Source: an uncultured Bacteroidota bacterium
Lineage (GTDB): Bacteria > Bacteroidota > Bacteroidia > B-17B0 > Aurantibacillaceae
Direction: 5' to 3'
Assembly: GCA_937873155.1 (NCBI GenBank)
Contig: CALMVZ010000011.1
Location: 486,256 to 550,255 of the forward strand
DNA length: 64,000 bases
Made by a program: the position numbers and the translations under genes
The notes under the pieces: model-generated
Database searches by the model: none
Seen by the model: only the letters and a program-made list of their open reading frames with translations
Told to the model about the DNA's origin: nothing
Shown: positions 42,819 through 51,225 of the stretch, piece after piece
Layout: each line of letters begins with the position of its first letter
Numbering within the stretch: position 1 is the first letter of the stretch

Positions 42819-43451
42819 ATGCTTGATTTTTTAAAAACACTGACGGATCCTGAAAGCATTATTAAGTACGGCGGGCTTGCGTTACTGTTATTTGTGATCT
42901 TTGCGGAAACGGGCTTATTTGTCGGATTCTTTTTACCAGGGGATAATTTAATTTTCATTGCGGGATTGTTGTGCGCAACAAAGCCAGAGTTACTAGGCGT
43001 TTCATTTCCGCTTTTGTTATTATTGATGATGAGTGCTGCTATCATAGGGAATATGGTCGGGTTTTGGTTCGGAAAGAAAGCGGGCACGAAATTATACAGC
43101 CGGAAGGACAGCTTCTTTTTCCGGAAAAGACATATTGAGATCACAAAAAACTATTACGAAAAACACGGAGGAAAAACGTTGATCCTCGGAAGATTTCTTC
43201 CCATCATCCGGACCTTCGCGCCAATTTTAGCCGGCGTGATCCAAATTGATTTTAAAAAATTCATGCTGTACAATATAATCGGAGCTGTAGCTTGGATCGG
43301 CGGTATAGGGAGCATTGCTTTTTACTTGGGGAAGCAATTTCCGCAAATAGAAAATTATTTGGGTTATATTTTTATCACATTAATTATTCTTACCGCAATT
43401 CCGGTTATGATCACTTATTTTAAAAGCAGAACGAATAACAAACAGGCCTAA
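42819..43451 (+). CDS. DedA family membrane protein
   Basis: The 210-residue inner-membrane protein belongs to the DedA/VTT family, whose members move undecaprenyl phosphate or phosphatidylethanolamine between membrane leaflets. It has the pattern FAETGLFVGFFLPGDNLIF, a middle amphipathic region with GRFLPIIRTFAPILAG, and about five helices. It follows a secreted hypothetical by 2 nt. Its TAA stop overlaps by 3 nt with the stop of the convergent small gene. Confidence 0.93.
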   Translation: MLDFLKTLTDPESIIKYGGLALLLFVIFAETGLFVGFFLPGDNLIFIAGLLCATKPELLGVSFPLLLLLMMSAAIIGNMVGFWFGKKAGTKLYSRKDSFFFRKRHIEITKNYYEKHGGKTLILGRFLPIIRTFAPILAGVIQIDFKKFMLYNIIGAVAWIGGIGSIAFYLGKQFPQIENYLGYIFITLIILTAIPVMITYFKSRTNNKQA

Positions 43452-43606
43452 ACTAATTCTCTCTCAAAATACACGAGTTCCTTAGCGGGATCATCTCCCT
43501 GGGCCCGGCAGTAATAGATTCTGTCGCAATAACGTCTCACTACCAGTTTTGTTGCAGGCGCTTCTTTGGCGCGCACAACATCGCCCTCTTTGTATTTGTT
43601 TTCCAT
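43448..43606 (-). CDS. Small conserved hypothetical protein (52 residues)
   Basis: The protein starts MENKYKEGDVVRAKEAP and ends RIYYCRAQ..ELVYFEREL, a pattern I associate with small conserved Bacteroidota proteins of unknown role. The ATG at 43606 is preferred over 43648. The longer form adds residues unlike these relatives, and a -7-like box TAGTTTTA falls within the extension. It is highly charged, cytoplasmic and probably SH3-like. Function unknown. Confidence 0.7.
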   Translation of the reverse strand: MENKYKEGDVVRAKEAPATKLVVRRYCDRIYYCRAQGDDPAKELVYFERELV

Positions 43607-43678
43607 AAACTCCGGTTTAATATGTTTTAAAGGATTAAAACTATGCATAACGTTTCCTGATCTTTAATGTTGGTGAGA

Positions 43679-43697
43679 CCTTTCACGACATGAAAGG
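43679..43697. repeat. Small inverted repeat upstream of the 52-residue gene
   Basis: CCTTTCA-cgaca-TGAAAGG is a perfect 7-bp hairpin or operator-like dyad in the 156 nt between two minus-strand genes. Its role is unclear; there is no T-tract on either side. Confidence 0.35.
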
Positions 43698-43762
43698 ATA
43701 TTTGCCGAAGGTAGACTATTTATCCAGACTTCTTTGTAAAAGATCACTTAATAGTCCGTGAA

Positions 43763-44170
43763 CTATTTTTTCTTTTTCAGAGTTCCCGTAAAAACGTACT
43801 CCCCTGCGATCTGTCCGAAATAATAGTGTTGTGCTTTACCCTGTATCTTATTACCGTTTATAGTTCCCGTCCATTTTAACGTATGCTTTTTTGAATTATC
43901 ACTTTCACCGGTAAAACTGACTGCGGCAGTACCGGCAGCCTGATCTGTTACAGCAGAATAATTGGCAGGAGGAAACCCGTTCTTTGCACTAAAATTGGCG
44001 CTTATCTGATTCGATCTAAAGACCAGTGAATCTAATGGCATGTTCTCTGTTCTGCCGCTGCCATTTTTCTCCACAACTTTTATGATAAAGACCTGGTCAG
44101 GTAAAATAATTTCTTGCGAAAAACTTCTTAGAGTAAATAAAACGAAAATAAAAAAAATAGTTTTTTTCAT
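43763..44170 (-). CDS. Secreted hypothetical protein
   Basis: The 135-residue protein has a Sec signal peptide (MKKTIFFIFVLFTLRSFSQ). The mature part is beta-rich and resembles a small lipocalin-like or DUF-type envelope protein (KHTLKWTGTINGNKIQG, then YYFGQIAGEYVFTGTL). It lies 40 nt downstream of glmS on the same strand. I recognise no family with certainty. Confidence 0.65.
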   Translation of the reverse strand: MKKTIFFIFVLFTLRSFSQEIILPDQVFIIKVVEKNGSGRTENMPLDSLVFRSNQISANFSAKNGFPPANYSAVTDQAAGTAAVSFTGESDNSKKHTLKWTGTINGNKIQGKAQHYYFGQIAGEYVFTGTLKKKK

Positions 44171-44210
44171 ATAGACCCTTATCTACGAACTCCGAACTCT
44201 CAGCTCCGAA

Positions 44211-46055
44211 CTACTCTACGGTTACACTCTTCGCTAAATTTCTTGGTTGGTCAACGTTGCAGCCGCGCATTACAGCGATGTGATAAGATAACAATTGTAA
44301 AGGGATAACTGAGATCAATGGAACTAAAGCTTCATCCGTTTCAGGAATTTCCATGACGTAATCCGCCATTTCTTTTACTTCTTTATCGCCTGCAGTTACA
44401 ACAGCGATAACTTTTCCTTTGCGCGCTTTTACTTCCTGGATGTTGCTCACTACTTTTTCGTAATTAGCACCTTTGGTTGCAATAACGAACACAGGCATCT
44501 CTTCATCAATTAAAGCTATAGGGCCGTGTTTCATTTCAGCTGCAGGATAGCCTTCTGCGTGTATATAAGAGATCTCTTTTAATTTCAACGCGCCTTCCAA
44601 AGCAACAGGGAAAGTAAATCCTCTTCCTAAATATAAAGCGTTGGTAGAATCTTTATGTTTAAATGCAATTTCTTTGATCAGTGTATTCAGTTTTAACGCA
44701 TCTTCGATCTTATGCGGGATCGCTTCCAATTCATACAAGATCTGGCGGAAACGGCTTTGCGGCATTGTGCCTTTAATTCTCGCCACGTGAAGCGCCATTA
44801 AAGTAAGAACTGTTACCTGTGCTGTAAATGCTTTTGTGGATGCAACACCAATTTCCGGTCCTGCGTGGGTATAAGAACCGGCATGAGTTGCACGAGCGAT
44901 AGATGAACCAACAACGTTACAAACACCAACAATGGTAGCGCCTTTTGCTTTTGCCAATTCAATGGCTGCTAGAGTATCGGCGGTCTCACCACTTTGTGAA
45001 ATAGCAATTACAATATCATCCGGATAAATAACAGGATTACGGTAACGGAATTCAGAAGCATATTCCACTTCAACAGGAATACGTGCGAATTCTTCAAACA
45101 AATATTCACCAACTAAACCTGCATGCCATGAGGTTCCGCAAGCGATAAAGATAATTCGTTTTGCATTCTTGAATTTTGCTTCATGCTCAACAATTCCTCC
45201 TAATTTCACATCACCTTTCTCTGCGTTCAAACGACCGCGCATACTGTCTTTTACAGAACGCGGCTGTTCGTAAATTTCTTTTAGCATAAAGTGATCGTAA
45301 CCGCCTTTTTCAATCGCTTCTAATTCTATAGTTAGTTTCTGAACGTAAGGTGTGATCTCTTTATCTTTTAAGTTTCGGATCTTTAATTCTTCTCCACGGC
45401 GGATGATGGCCACTTGCTCGTCTTCTAAGTAAACAACATTCTTAGTGAATTCAACAATAGGAGACGCATCAGACGCAATAAAGAATTCATCTGTACCAAT
45501 TCCAATTACCATCGGACTGCCTTTTTTAGCGGCCACTAAAGTATTCGGATCATTTTTATCAAGAACAACAATAGAGTAGGCACCGATCACCTGGTTAAGG
45601 GCAGCAAGCACTGCATGGCCCAATTTCATGTTCTCGTGTTGCTTTATATCTTCGATGAGGTGTACTAAAACTTCTGTGTCCGTTTGGGATAAGAACGTAT
45701 GCCCGCGTTTTTTTAATCCTTCTTTAATTGCGGCATAATTCTCAATGATCCCGTTATGGATAATGACAAGATCTTTGGTTTGTGAATAGTGCGGGTGCGA
45801 GTTTACATCATTCGGTTCGCCGTGAGTTGCCCAACGCGTATGGCCGATCCCAACAGTTCCTGAGATATCGCCGCCTGTTGCAAAAGATTCAAGTTCGCTT
45901 ACTTTACCTTTACGCTTAAATACGTTCAGGTCACCTTTTTTATTTATCATGGCAACACCCGCGCTGTCGTATCCTCTGTATTCGAGGCGGCGGAGGCCCT
46001 TAATTAAGATAGGATAAACTTCACGGTTTCCTATATATCCAACTATTCCACACAT
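44211..46055 (-). CDS. glmS: Glutamine--fructose-6-phosphate aminotransferase
   Basis: GlmS makes glucosamine-6-phosphate for peptidoglycan and LPS. The 614-residue protein begins MCGIVGYIG, so Cys2 becomes the N-terminal nucleophile of the glutaminase domain. The two SIS domains follow, with ACGTSWHAGLVGEYLFE, SQSGETADTLAAIELAK and the C-terminal DQPRNLAKSVTVE. The length is usual. There is no glmS ribozyme-like structure in the short upstream region, only AT-rich sequence. Confidence 0.97.
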   Translation of the reverse strand: MCGIVGYIGNREVYPILIKGLRRLEYRGYDSAGVAMINKKGDLNVFKRKGKVSELESFATGGDISGTVGIGHTRWATHGEPNDVNSHPHYSQTKDLVIIHNGIIENYAAIKEGLKKRGHTFLSQTDTEVLVHLIEDIKQHENMKLGHAVLAALNQVIGAYSIVVLDKNDPNTLVAAKKGSPMVIGIGTDEFFIASDASPIVEFTKNVVYLEDEQVAIIRRGEELKIRNLKDKEITPYVQKLTIELEAIEKGGYDHFMLKEIYEQPRSVKDSMRGRLNAEKGDVKLGGIVEHEAKFKNAKRIIFIACGTSWHAGLVGEYLFEEFARIPVEVEYASEFRYRNPVIYPDDIVIAISQSGETADTLAAIELAKAKGATIVGVCNVVGSSIARATHAGSYTHAGPEIGVASTKAFTAQVTVLTLMALHVARIKGTMPQSRFRQILYELEAIPHKIEDALKLNTLIKEIAFKHKDSTNALYLGRGFTFPVALEGALKLKEISYIHAEGYPAAEMKHGPIALIDEEMPVFVIATKGANYEKVVSNIQEVKARKGKVIAVVTAGDKEVKEMADYVMEIPETDEALVPLISVIPLQLLSYHIAVMRGCNVDQPRNLAKSVTVE

Positions 46056-46117
46056 AAAAGAGACAAATTATAATAGATAAATGTACGAATTTTTAGAATA
46101 ACGAGCAGTGTTTTTGG

Positions 46118-46708
46118 TTAAAATAAAAGTAAAACGATTCTTTCTATAATAATAAACAATAAAAAAGAAAATGGAATAAAACATACTCTTTTTAGAATGA
46201 ACCAAAATTTAAGTTTCCCGGTTTTATAAAGAAGGGTAAAAAGTGTTAAAGACCAAAAACTTGCAAATAAAAGAGAAGAATACTTGAAATCATGTTCAAA
46301 TATTGCCTCTGGATTTGAAATGAAAACAGCCAGTAAATTTATTTTAAACAGACCTATATAATAGAAAATCCAAAACACTAAAAGAGCGAGATCGTACATC
46401 AGGTATGAAAACAGGAAATCTAATAATAACAGCGATCTTGATCTATTATTTCGCTTGAGCAAAATAAAAATTAAAAGGAAACAGAAGATTGCCTTTAAAA
46501 CAAAGAACGAAATCAAATAAATATTTAACTCATCAATATTGCAAGGTATATGGTGAGAGCTGCAAAGATTAAACTTTAATTTACCTCTTAAGGGAATGTT
46601 AATTAAAGAAGTTAGTAGATTATTAGCAACTAAATAAATAAAAAAAGAAAGTGAATAAAGTAAAAGCTTCTTTTTGTCTATTTGTTTTAATAGGTTAGTG
46701 AATTTCAC
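46118..46708 (-). CDS. AT-rich hypothetical membrane protein
   Basis: The 196-residue protein has about five membrane helices (for example LLLYSLSFFIYLVANNLL, LISFFVLKAIFCFLLIFILL, and a C-terminal PFSFLLFIIIERIVLLLF). One loop has two cysteines around CSSHHIPC. Base composition is visibly more AT-rich than that of its neighbours glmS and the RluB-like gene, so it may be a recent acquisition. I do not recognise a family. Confidence 0.6.
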   Translation of the reverse strand: MKFTNLLKQIDKKKLLLYSLSFFIYLVANNLLTSLINIPLRGKLKFNLCSSHHIPCNIDELNIYLISFFVLKAIFCFLLIFILLKRNNRSRSLLLLDFLFSYLMYDLALLVFWIFYYIGLFKINLLAVFISNPEAIFEHDFKYSSLLFASFWSLTLFTLLYKTGKLKFWFILKRVCFIPFSFLLFIIIERIVLLLF

Positions 46709-46750
46709 TTAAAATTTGCTTAACGGTTTTTACTTCAGATCGACAATTGT

Positions 46751-48244
46751 TTAACCAATCATCTTTAAAAACCCGACTTCCTTTTCGGTTAAAAAGCGCC
46801 ATTTCGCCCTTGGAAGATCTTTTTTTGTTAAGCCGGCAAAAACAACCCTGTCGAGCTTAATAACATCATACCCTATATGTTCAAAGATACGGCGTACGAT
46901 ACGGTTGCGCCCGCTGTGAATTTCTATACCCAATTCTTTTTTGTTGCCGTTGATATAAGATAATTCATCAGGTTTAATGAACCCGTCTTCTAACTCAACA
47001 CCTTCCATTAATTGCTGGTAATCCTCAGTCTTTAAATTCTTATCTAATGTAACCTGGTACACTTTTTTGATGCCGAATTTCGGGTGCATTAACTTGGTGG
47101 CTAACTCTCCGTCATTCGTAAACAATAATAATCCTGTTGTGTTCCTATCCAATCTTCCTACAGGATAAACACGCTCTTTACAAGCACCTGCAATTAATTC
47201 CATCACAGTTCTGCGTTCCTGTGGGTCATCTGTTGTTGTGATATAATCTTTTGGTTTATTTAACATCAGATAAATTTTCTTCTGATGGCGTAATGTTTCT
47301 CCGGCATAAGTTATTTTGTCGGTCGGACCAACTTTGAAGCCCATCTCCGTGATAACTTTTCCATTTACGCTTACAGTTCCGGCTTTGATCAGATCATCAG
47401 CTTCACGGCGAGAACAAATACCTGCATTCGATAAATATTTATTTAAACGTGTTAAGCCATCGGGATTCGGCAAGAAATCATCTGACCCTTTTGATTCATG
47501 TTTTTTTCCATGAGGTTTGAACTTGCGGCGTTTTTTATCATCATGTTTGTCGTGATGTTTCTTGTGATCATCATCATGTTTTTTAAAGAATGGTTTTTTG
47601 TCGCCCCTTTCTTTATCATGTTTTCTTGAATCACGATCATCGTCATCACGCTTTTTGTAAAATGGTTTTTTATCCCTGTCACCGTAACTTTTCTTTTCTC
47701 CGTCGCCATCATCACGTTTACGGAACGGTTTTTTATCTCTGTCTCCGAATTTTCTCTTTTCGCCACCGCCATCTTCTCTTTTACGGAATGGTTTTTTGTC
47801 CCTGTCACCATAACTTTTCTTTTCACCGTCGCCATCATCACGTTTACGGAAAGGTTTTTTGTCTTTATCGCCGTAACTTCTTTTCTCGCCATAGCTTTTA
47901 TCCTCGCCGAATTTTTTACGGAATGGTTTTTTATCGTCACTGCCGAAAGATCTTTTTTTATCACCGTATCCTTTATCTTCTCCAAACTTTTTACGGAATG
48001 GTTTTTTATCATCCCCGTAAGCTTTGTCTTTATCGCGGTAACTTCTTTTTTCGCCATCACCATCGCGTTTCTTAAAAGGTTTATCAAATTTTTTAGAAAA
48101 GCCTTCTTTTCTGTCACCTGATTCTTTTTTATCGAAACGTGGTTTGTCGGATCCTTTTCTGTCGGATTTAAAAGCGGGTTTTTTGCCCGTGGAACGGGAT
48201 CTGTTATCCCGATAGCTATCGGGACGGTTGTCTGAATTTGGCAT
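46751..48244 (-). CDS. RluB/RsuA-family pseudouridine synthase with long charged N-terminal tail
   Basis: The enzyme domain (about residues 260-497) has an S4 RNA-binding part (LTRLNKYLSNAGICSRREADDLI) and the pseudouridine synthase motif PVGRLDRNTTGLLLF with catalytic Asp366; it likely modifies 23S rRNA like RluB. The first 255 residues are almost only K, R, D, G, E, F, S and Y in tandem units such as KKPFRKRDDGDGEKKSYGD, a disordered RNA-binding-like tail. Bacteroidota homologues often have such tails, but the repeats make it variable. A palindromic repeat (48207-48224) lies inside the reading frame at codons 7-13. Confidence 0.9.
   Translation of the reverse strand: MPNSDNRPDSYRDNRSRSTGKKPAFKSDRKGSDKPRFDKKESGDRKEGFSKKFDKPFKKRDGDGEKRSYRDKDKAYGDDKKPFRKKFGEDKGYGDKKRSFGSDDKKPFRKKFGEDKSYGEKRSYGDKDKKPFRKRDDGDGEKKSYGDRDKKPFRKREDGGGEKRKFGDRDKKPFRKRDDGDGEKKSYGDRDKKPFYKKRDDDDRDSRKHDKERGDKKPFFKKHDDDHKKHHDKHDDKKRRKFKPHGKKHESKGSDDFLPNPDGLTRLNKYLSNAGICSRREADDLIKAGTVSVNGKVITEMGFKVGPTDKITYAGETLRHQKKIYLMLNKPKDYITTTDDPQERRTVMELIAGACKERVYPVGRLDRNTTGLLLFTNDGELATKLMHPKFGIKKVYQVTLDKNLKTEDYQQLMEGVELEDGFIKPDELSYINGNKKELGIEIHSGRNRIVRRIFEHIGYDVIKLDRVVFAGLTKKDLPRAKWRFLTEKEVGFLKMIG
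47645..47872 (-). repeat. Tandem 63-bp coding repeats in the RluB-like gene
   Basis: Residues 125-200 consist of three and a half imperfect 21-residue units of the form GDRDKKPFRKRDDGDGEKKSY. At DNA level they give 63-bp direct repeats, prone to copy-number change without breaking the frame. Confidence 0.75.
48207..48224. repeat. 18-bp palindromic repeat (GATAGCTATC family) inside a CDS
   Basis: TCCCGATAGCTATCGGGA is a perfect palindrome identical in core to the repeat at 19881-19900. It encodes residues of the N-terminal tail of the RluB-like protein (around NRPDSYRDN) without a frameshift. Confidence 0.7.
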
Positions 48245-48258
48245 CCGGCAAAGGTAAG

Positions 48259-48624
48259 TTACTTAGCAATAGGATAAAAGGCATCCGGCAAATGTTTTAC
48301 GATGGTTTTGTTATTTTCTTTTAAAACTGTAACAATATCGAAACGTGATTCTGATTCGAGGTCTTTTTCTTTAATGTAATAATTGGCAGCTTTTATGAGA
48401 AATCTCTGTTTTTTGAGAGTTACCCCGTCTTCCGGATCACCGTGCTCCTCATTATAGCGGGTTTTTACCTCTACAAACACTAAAATATCGCCAATTTGGG
48501 CAATAATATCGATTTCCAGCTTTAGAAAGCACCAATTTGTCTCCAAAATGTCATAGCCTTTTTCTCTAAGGAACCCAACTGCCAGTTCTTCGCCCCAATC
48601 ACCCTTATTTTTATTATTCTTCAC
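48259..48624 (-). CDS. YraN family (UPF0102) nuclease-like protein
   Basis: The 121-residue protein of the YraN family has a restriction-endonuclease-like fold of unclear cellular function. It has the family pattern KGDWGEELAVGFLREKGYDILETNW, then EIDIIAQIGDILVFVEVKTR, which contains the D-xn-E-x-K nuclease-type residues. The start is a GTG at 48624. It lies 14 nt upstream of the RluB-like gene on the same strand, so they are co-transcribed. Confidence 0.92.
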   Translation of the reverse strand: MKNNKNKGDWGEELAVGFLREKGYDILETNWCFLKLEIDIIAQIGDILVFVEVKTRYNEEHGDPEDGVTLKKQRFLIKAANYYIKEKDLESESRFDIVTVLKENNKTIVKHLPDAFYPIAK

Positions 48625-48628
48625 TGGT

Positions 48629-48659
48629 TTTTTACTTTAGATAAAAATTTATACTTTAG
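48629..48659 (+). promoter_or_regulatory. Weak putative promoter of the DUF4412-like gene
   Basis: TTTT at 48629-48632, a 19-nt spacer and TACTTTAG at 48652-48659 fit the promoter form with one mismatch in each box. The downstream start codon is at 48679. Confidence 0.3.
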
Positions 48660-48678
48660 TAAACGTAAAATTAGCAAT

Positions 48679-49317
48679 ATGTTTAAAATAAAAATCGCAT
48701 TAGTTGGATTATTAGCGCCGGTTATTATGAGCGCACAATCTTTCACAGGGTCTATCGAGTTCAAGAACTTTACTCCTAAAGACACCAACATTCTTGTTTA
48801 CAACGTTAAAGATAAAGCTGTAAGACTTGACCAGTTCGGTAAAAAGACCAGTGCTGTTGAAGGTAGCTTCGTTTTCGACTTAAATGCTAACACCATTAAA
48901 TTCGTTAACCCGAAACGTAAAGTTTGGGGAGAGCACAAAAGCGACACACCTCCGATCTTAAAAGGGGTTTGCGAATCAACTAAAACTAAGAACACAAAAA
49001 CTGTTCAGGGCATTAAGTGTACTGAATACCAGGTGAAGAATACTGAAGAGAACACTGTGATCAGTTACTGGATCGCTTCGGGCAAGTATGATTTCTTTGT
49101 GCCATTGGTAAAACTTTGGAACCGTAAGGATAAACAAAGCGTTTACTTCAACAACTTAAAAGATCTTCCTGAAGGAGCAATGCCAATGTTATCTGAAGAA
49201 AAACAGATCAGCGATGGTAAATTAGTTACGCGTTTAGAAGTAACTAAGATCACAAAAGGCGGAATTGATGAAGCTAAATTAAGCGTGCCTGCTGATTACA
49301 AAAAATTTGAGCAATAA
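48679..49317 (+). CDS. Exported DUF4412-like protein
   Basis: The 212-residue protein has a Sec signal peptide (MFKIKIALVGLLAPVIMSAQ). The mature part is beta-rich with a fold recalling DUF4412/LolA-like envelope proteins: GSIEFKNFTPKD near the start, the variable VQGIKCTEYQVKN, and late LVTRLEVTKITKG followed by SVPADYKKFE. Proteins of this type bind hydrophobic ligands or have unknown roles. It overlaps the next gene by about 11 nt. Family assignment is tentative. Confidence 0.7.
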   Translation: MFKIKIALVGLLAPVIMSAQSFTGSIEFKNFTPKDTNILVYNVKDKAVRLDQFGKKTSAVEGSFVFDLNANTIKFVNPKRKVWGEHKSDTPPILKGVCESTKTKNTKTVQGIKCTEYQVKNTEENTVISYWIASGKYDFFVPLVKLWNRKDKQSVYFNNLKDLPEGAMPMLSEEKQISDGKLVTRLEVTKITKGGIDEAKLSVPADYKKFEQ

Positions 49318-49588
49318 GAATTTGAACCGCGCAACGCGCATATTTATATTAATAGTGCTGGCCGTTTATTCAACGGCCGGTTCTGTTATGGGCCAGTGCG
49401 CCATGTGTAAACAGGCGGCATCCAGCAGTATGGATAACGATCCTAATTCCATGGCAAAAAACCTGAACACAGGAATTCTTTACCTGATGGCAGTACCTTA
49501 TATTTTAATTGCTTTTATTTTCAGGAAACAGATCGTTTCGCTTTGGAAGAGCTGGAGAAATAAAAGAGCAGCTGAAGAAGTTATTTAG
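49307..49588 (+). CDS. Small membrane protein with exported CAMC motif
   Basis: The 93-residue protein has two hydrophobic segments, an N-terminal signal or helix (IFILIVLAVYSTAGSVMG) and a C-terminal helix (GILYLMAVPYILIAFIF), with a loop containing QCAMCKQAASSSMDNDP between them. The CxxC in the exported loop could bind metal or a thiol partner; similar small proteins occur in other Bacteroidota but have no known function. The start is uncertain: TTG at 49307 overlaps the previous gene, and a second TTG lies at 49322. Confidence 0.65.
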   Translation: MSNKNLNRATRIFILIVLAVYSTAGSVMGQCAMCKQAASSSMDNDPNSMAKNLNTGILYLMAVPYILIAFIFRKQIVSLWKSWRNKRAAEEVI

Positions 49589-49967
49589 GAACAACAGTTT
49601 CGAACCCGCTTTTTTTCCAGCCTTCAATTCCTTTTTCCAGGTTTACTACGTGTTGGAAGCCTTGCTTTTCCATTAATTCTGCAGCGTCACCACTGCGTCC
49701 GCCGCTGGCGCAATAAATAAGATATGTTTTCTTTTTATCGAGTTTAGAAATCCTTTCTTCCGAATCTTTTGCTAAAAAATCAAGTTGGGTGGCGCCTTTG
49801 ATCATGCCTTTATTCTTTAATTCATCATCTGTACGCAGATCGATAAGCACGCCTTTTTTCTCATCAATGTATTTTTTAAAAGTTGCGGCATCCACATTCT
49901 CAATTTTTGTTTGAGAGAATATTGCGGTGCTCCAAAGAACGGAAGCAAGAAGTAATAATTTGTTCAT
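49581..49967 (-). CDS. Exported rhodanese-like protein
   Basis: This 128-residue single-domain rhodanese has a signal peptide (MNKLLLLASVLWSTAIFSQ). The active-site loop YCASGGRSG contains the Cys that carries the persulfide, and the domain ends with GIEGWKKSGF. It probably acts in the periplasm in sulfur transfer or as a redox protein. The ATG at 49967 gives a normal signal peptide. It lies downstream of the RsmB-type gene on the same strand, and the longer reading frame would overlap that gene's stop. It converges with the CAMC gene, overlapping it by 8 nt. Confidence 0.9.
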   Translation of the reverse strand: MNKLLLLASVLWSTAIFSQTKIENVDAATFKKYIDEKKGVLIDLRTDDELKNKGMIKGATQLDFLAKDSEERISKLDKKKTYLIYCASGGRSGDAAELMEKQGFQHVVNLEKGIEGWKKSGFETVVPK

Positions 49968-49990
49968 GATGATCCTTTTAAACAAAGGTA

Positions 49991-51175
49991 TCAATTCTTT
50001 TTCAAAAGCGCCATGTAAAATCCATCGAATCCTTCGCTCGGATAAAGAGTCTTGTCTTGTATTAATTCAAAGGCCCCGTTCTGTTCTTCTGTGAATTTTG
50101 CAACTTGCTTTTCATTTTCAGATGGTAAAATACTGCAAGTGGAATACACCAGGTAACCTCCGGGCTTAAGCATTGCAGAATAATCTTTCAGGATCTTATA
50201 TTGAAGAACTTTTGTTTTCTCTATAACTTCTTTATTCAACTTCCATTTAGCATCCGGGTTGCGTTTTATAACACCAATGCCGCTGCAAGGAACGTCCAAT
50301 AATAAACGGTCGGCGTAATTCTTTAATTGATCAATGGTCTTATCAGTTATCAATTGCGCTTCAATGTTGTTGACGCCTGCTCTTTTTGCGCGTTTCTTTA
50401 AATTCTCTAATTTCCACTCTTCAACATCCAGTGCAATGATCTTTCCTTTGTTTTGCATCAATGCAGAAAGGTGTAACGATTTTCCGCCCCCGCCCGCACA
50501 GGCGTCAATAACTTTTTGTCCCGGCTCAACATTTAAGAACGGCGCTATCAATTGTGAACCTGCATCCTGAACTTCAAACAGACCGTCTAAGAATAATTTC
50601 GAACTAAAAATATTCTGACGTTTTCTTAATTGCAGGGCATCTTTAAAAATGTTGATGGGGTCAACTTCAATTTCCTCTGCCAATAATTTTTTAATAAGTT
50701 CGTTCTTTTGCGTCTTAAGAGTATTCACCCTTAAAATAACACCCGCTTGCTGATTCATCACTTCAGCTTCTTTCAGCCATTTTTCTTTTCCTAATTCACT
50801 TTCACAAATCTCCCATAATTCATCAGGATACGAATGTAAGATAGCAGGTGAACCGGCCTGTTTCTTTTTTATCTCAAAAGGTTTGGTATTGATGGTTTGA
50901 AAATCGGGCCACTCCGGGAAGGGGATTCCTTTCTCGAAAAAATAAGCAGCAACGATCATGTTAAAACTTTTTTCAGTGTCAGCTAAATAAGATAAATAGC
51001 GGAAATGCCGGGTAATGTCATAAACCGATTCAGCTATGAACTTACGGTCGCGCGAACCCCATTTAGGATTGGCTTTAAATGTTTTTTCCAATACTCTGTC
51101 GGAATATTTATTATCGAGAACGATCTGCTTTAAGCAACTGATAACAGCTTCAACTAGGGGCTTGTGTAGTTTCAT
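49991..51175 (-). CDS. RsmB/NOP-family RNA m5C methyltransferase
   Basis: This SAM-dependent enzyme makes 5-methylcytosine in rRNA or tRNA. The 394-residue protein has a NusB-like helical N-terminal part and the catalytic domain with the SAM motif DACAGGGGKSLHLSALM and the two catalytic cysteines in DVPCSGIGVIKRNPD and YSTCSILPSENEKQV. The target nucleotide cannot be inferred. The length and order are those of RsmB-like proteins in Bacteroidota. Confidence 0.93.
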   Translation of the reverse strand: MKLHKPLVEAVISCLKQIVLDNKYSDRVLEKTFKANPKWGSRDRKFIAESVYDITRHFRYLSYLADTEKSFNMIVAAYFFEKGIPFPEWPDFQTINTKPFEIKKKQAGSPAILHSYPDELWEICESELGKEKWLKEAEVMNQQAGVILRVNTLKTQKNELIKKLLAEEIEVDPINIFKDALQLRKRQNIFSSKLFLDGLFEVQDAGSQLIAPFLNVEPGQKVIDACAGGGGKSLHLSALMQNKGKIIALDVEEWKLENLKKRAKRAGVNNIEAQLITDKTIDQLKNYADRLLLDVPCSGIGVIKRNPDAKWKLNKEVIEKTKVLQYKILKDYSAMLKPGGYLVYSTCSILPSENEKQVAKFTEEQNGAFELIQDKTLYPSEGFDGFYMALLKKN

Positions 51176-51225
51176 GTGGATACAAAACTACAAAATTAAA
51201 CAGCCCATAAAGTTACTTTTAATGA

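Noticed and set aside
46056..46117. Possible glmS ribozyme or riboswitch
   Set aside because: Only about 60 nt of AT-rich sequence precede glmS and no conserved riboswitch structure is recognisable.
47452..48117. Long open frames antisense to and shifted within the RluB-like gene (for example 47590-48075 plus strand and 47452-48117 minus strand)
   Set aside because: They arise from the repetitive Lys/Asp-rich codons of the real gene; the translated products are low-complexity and have no start or family features.
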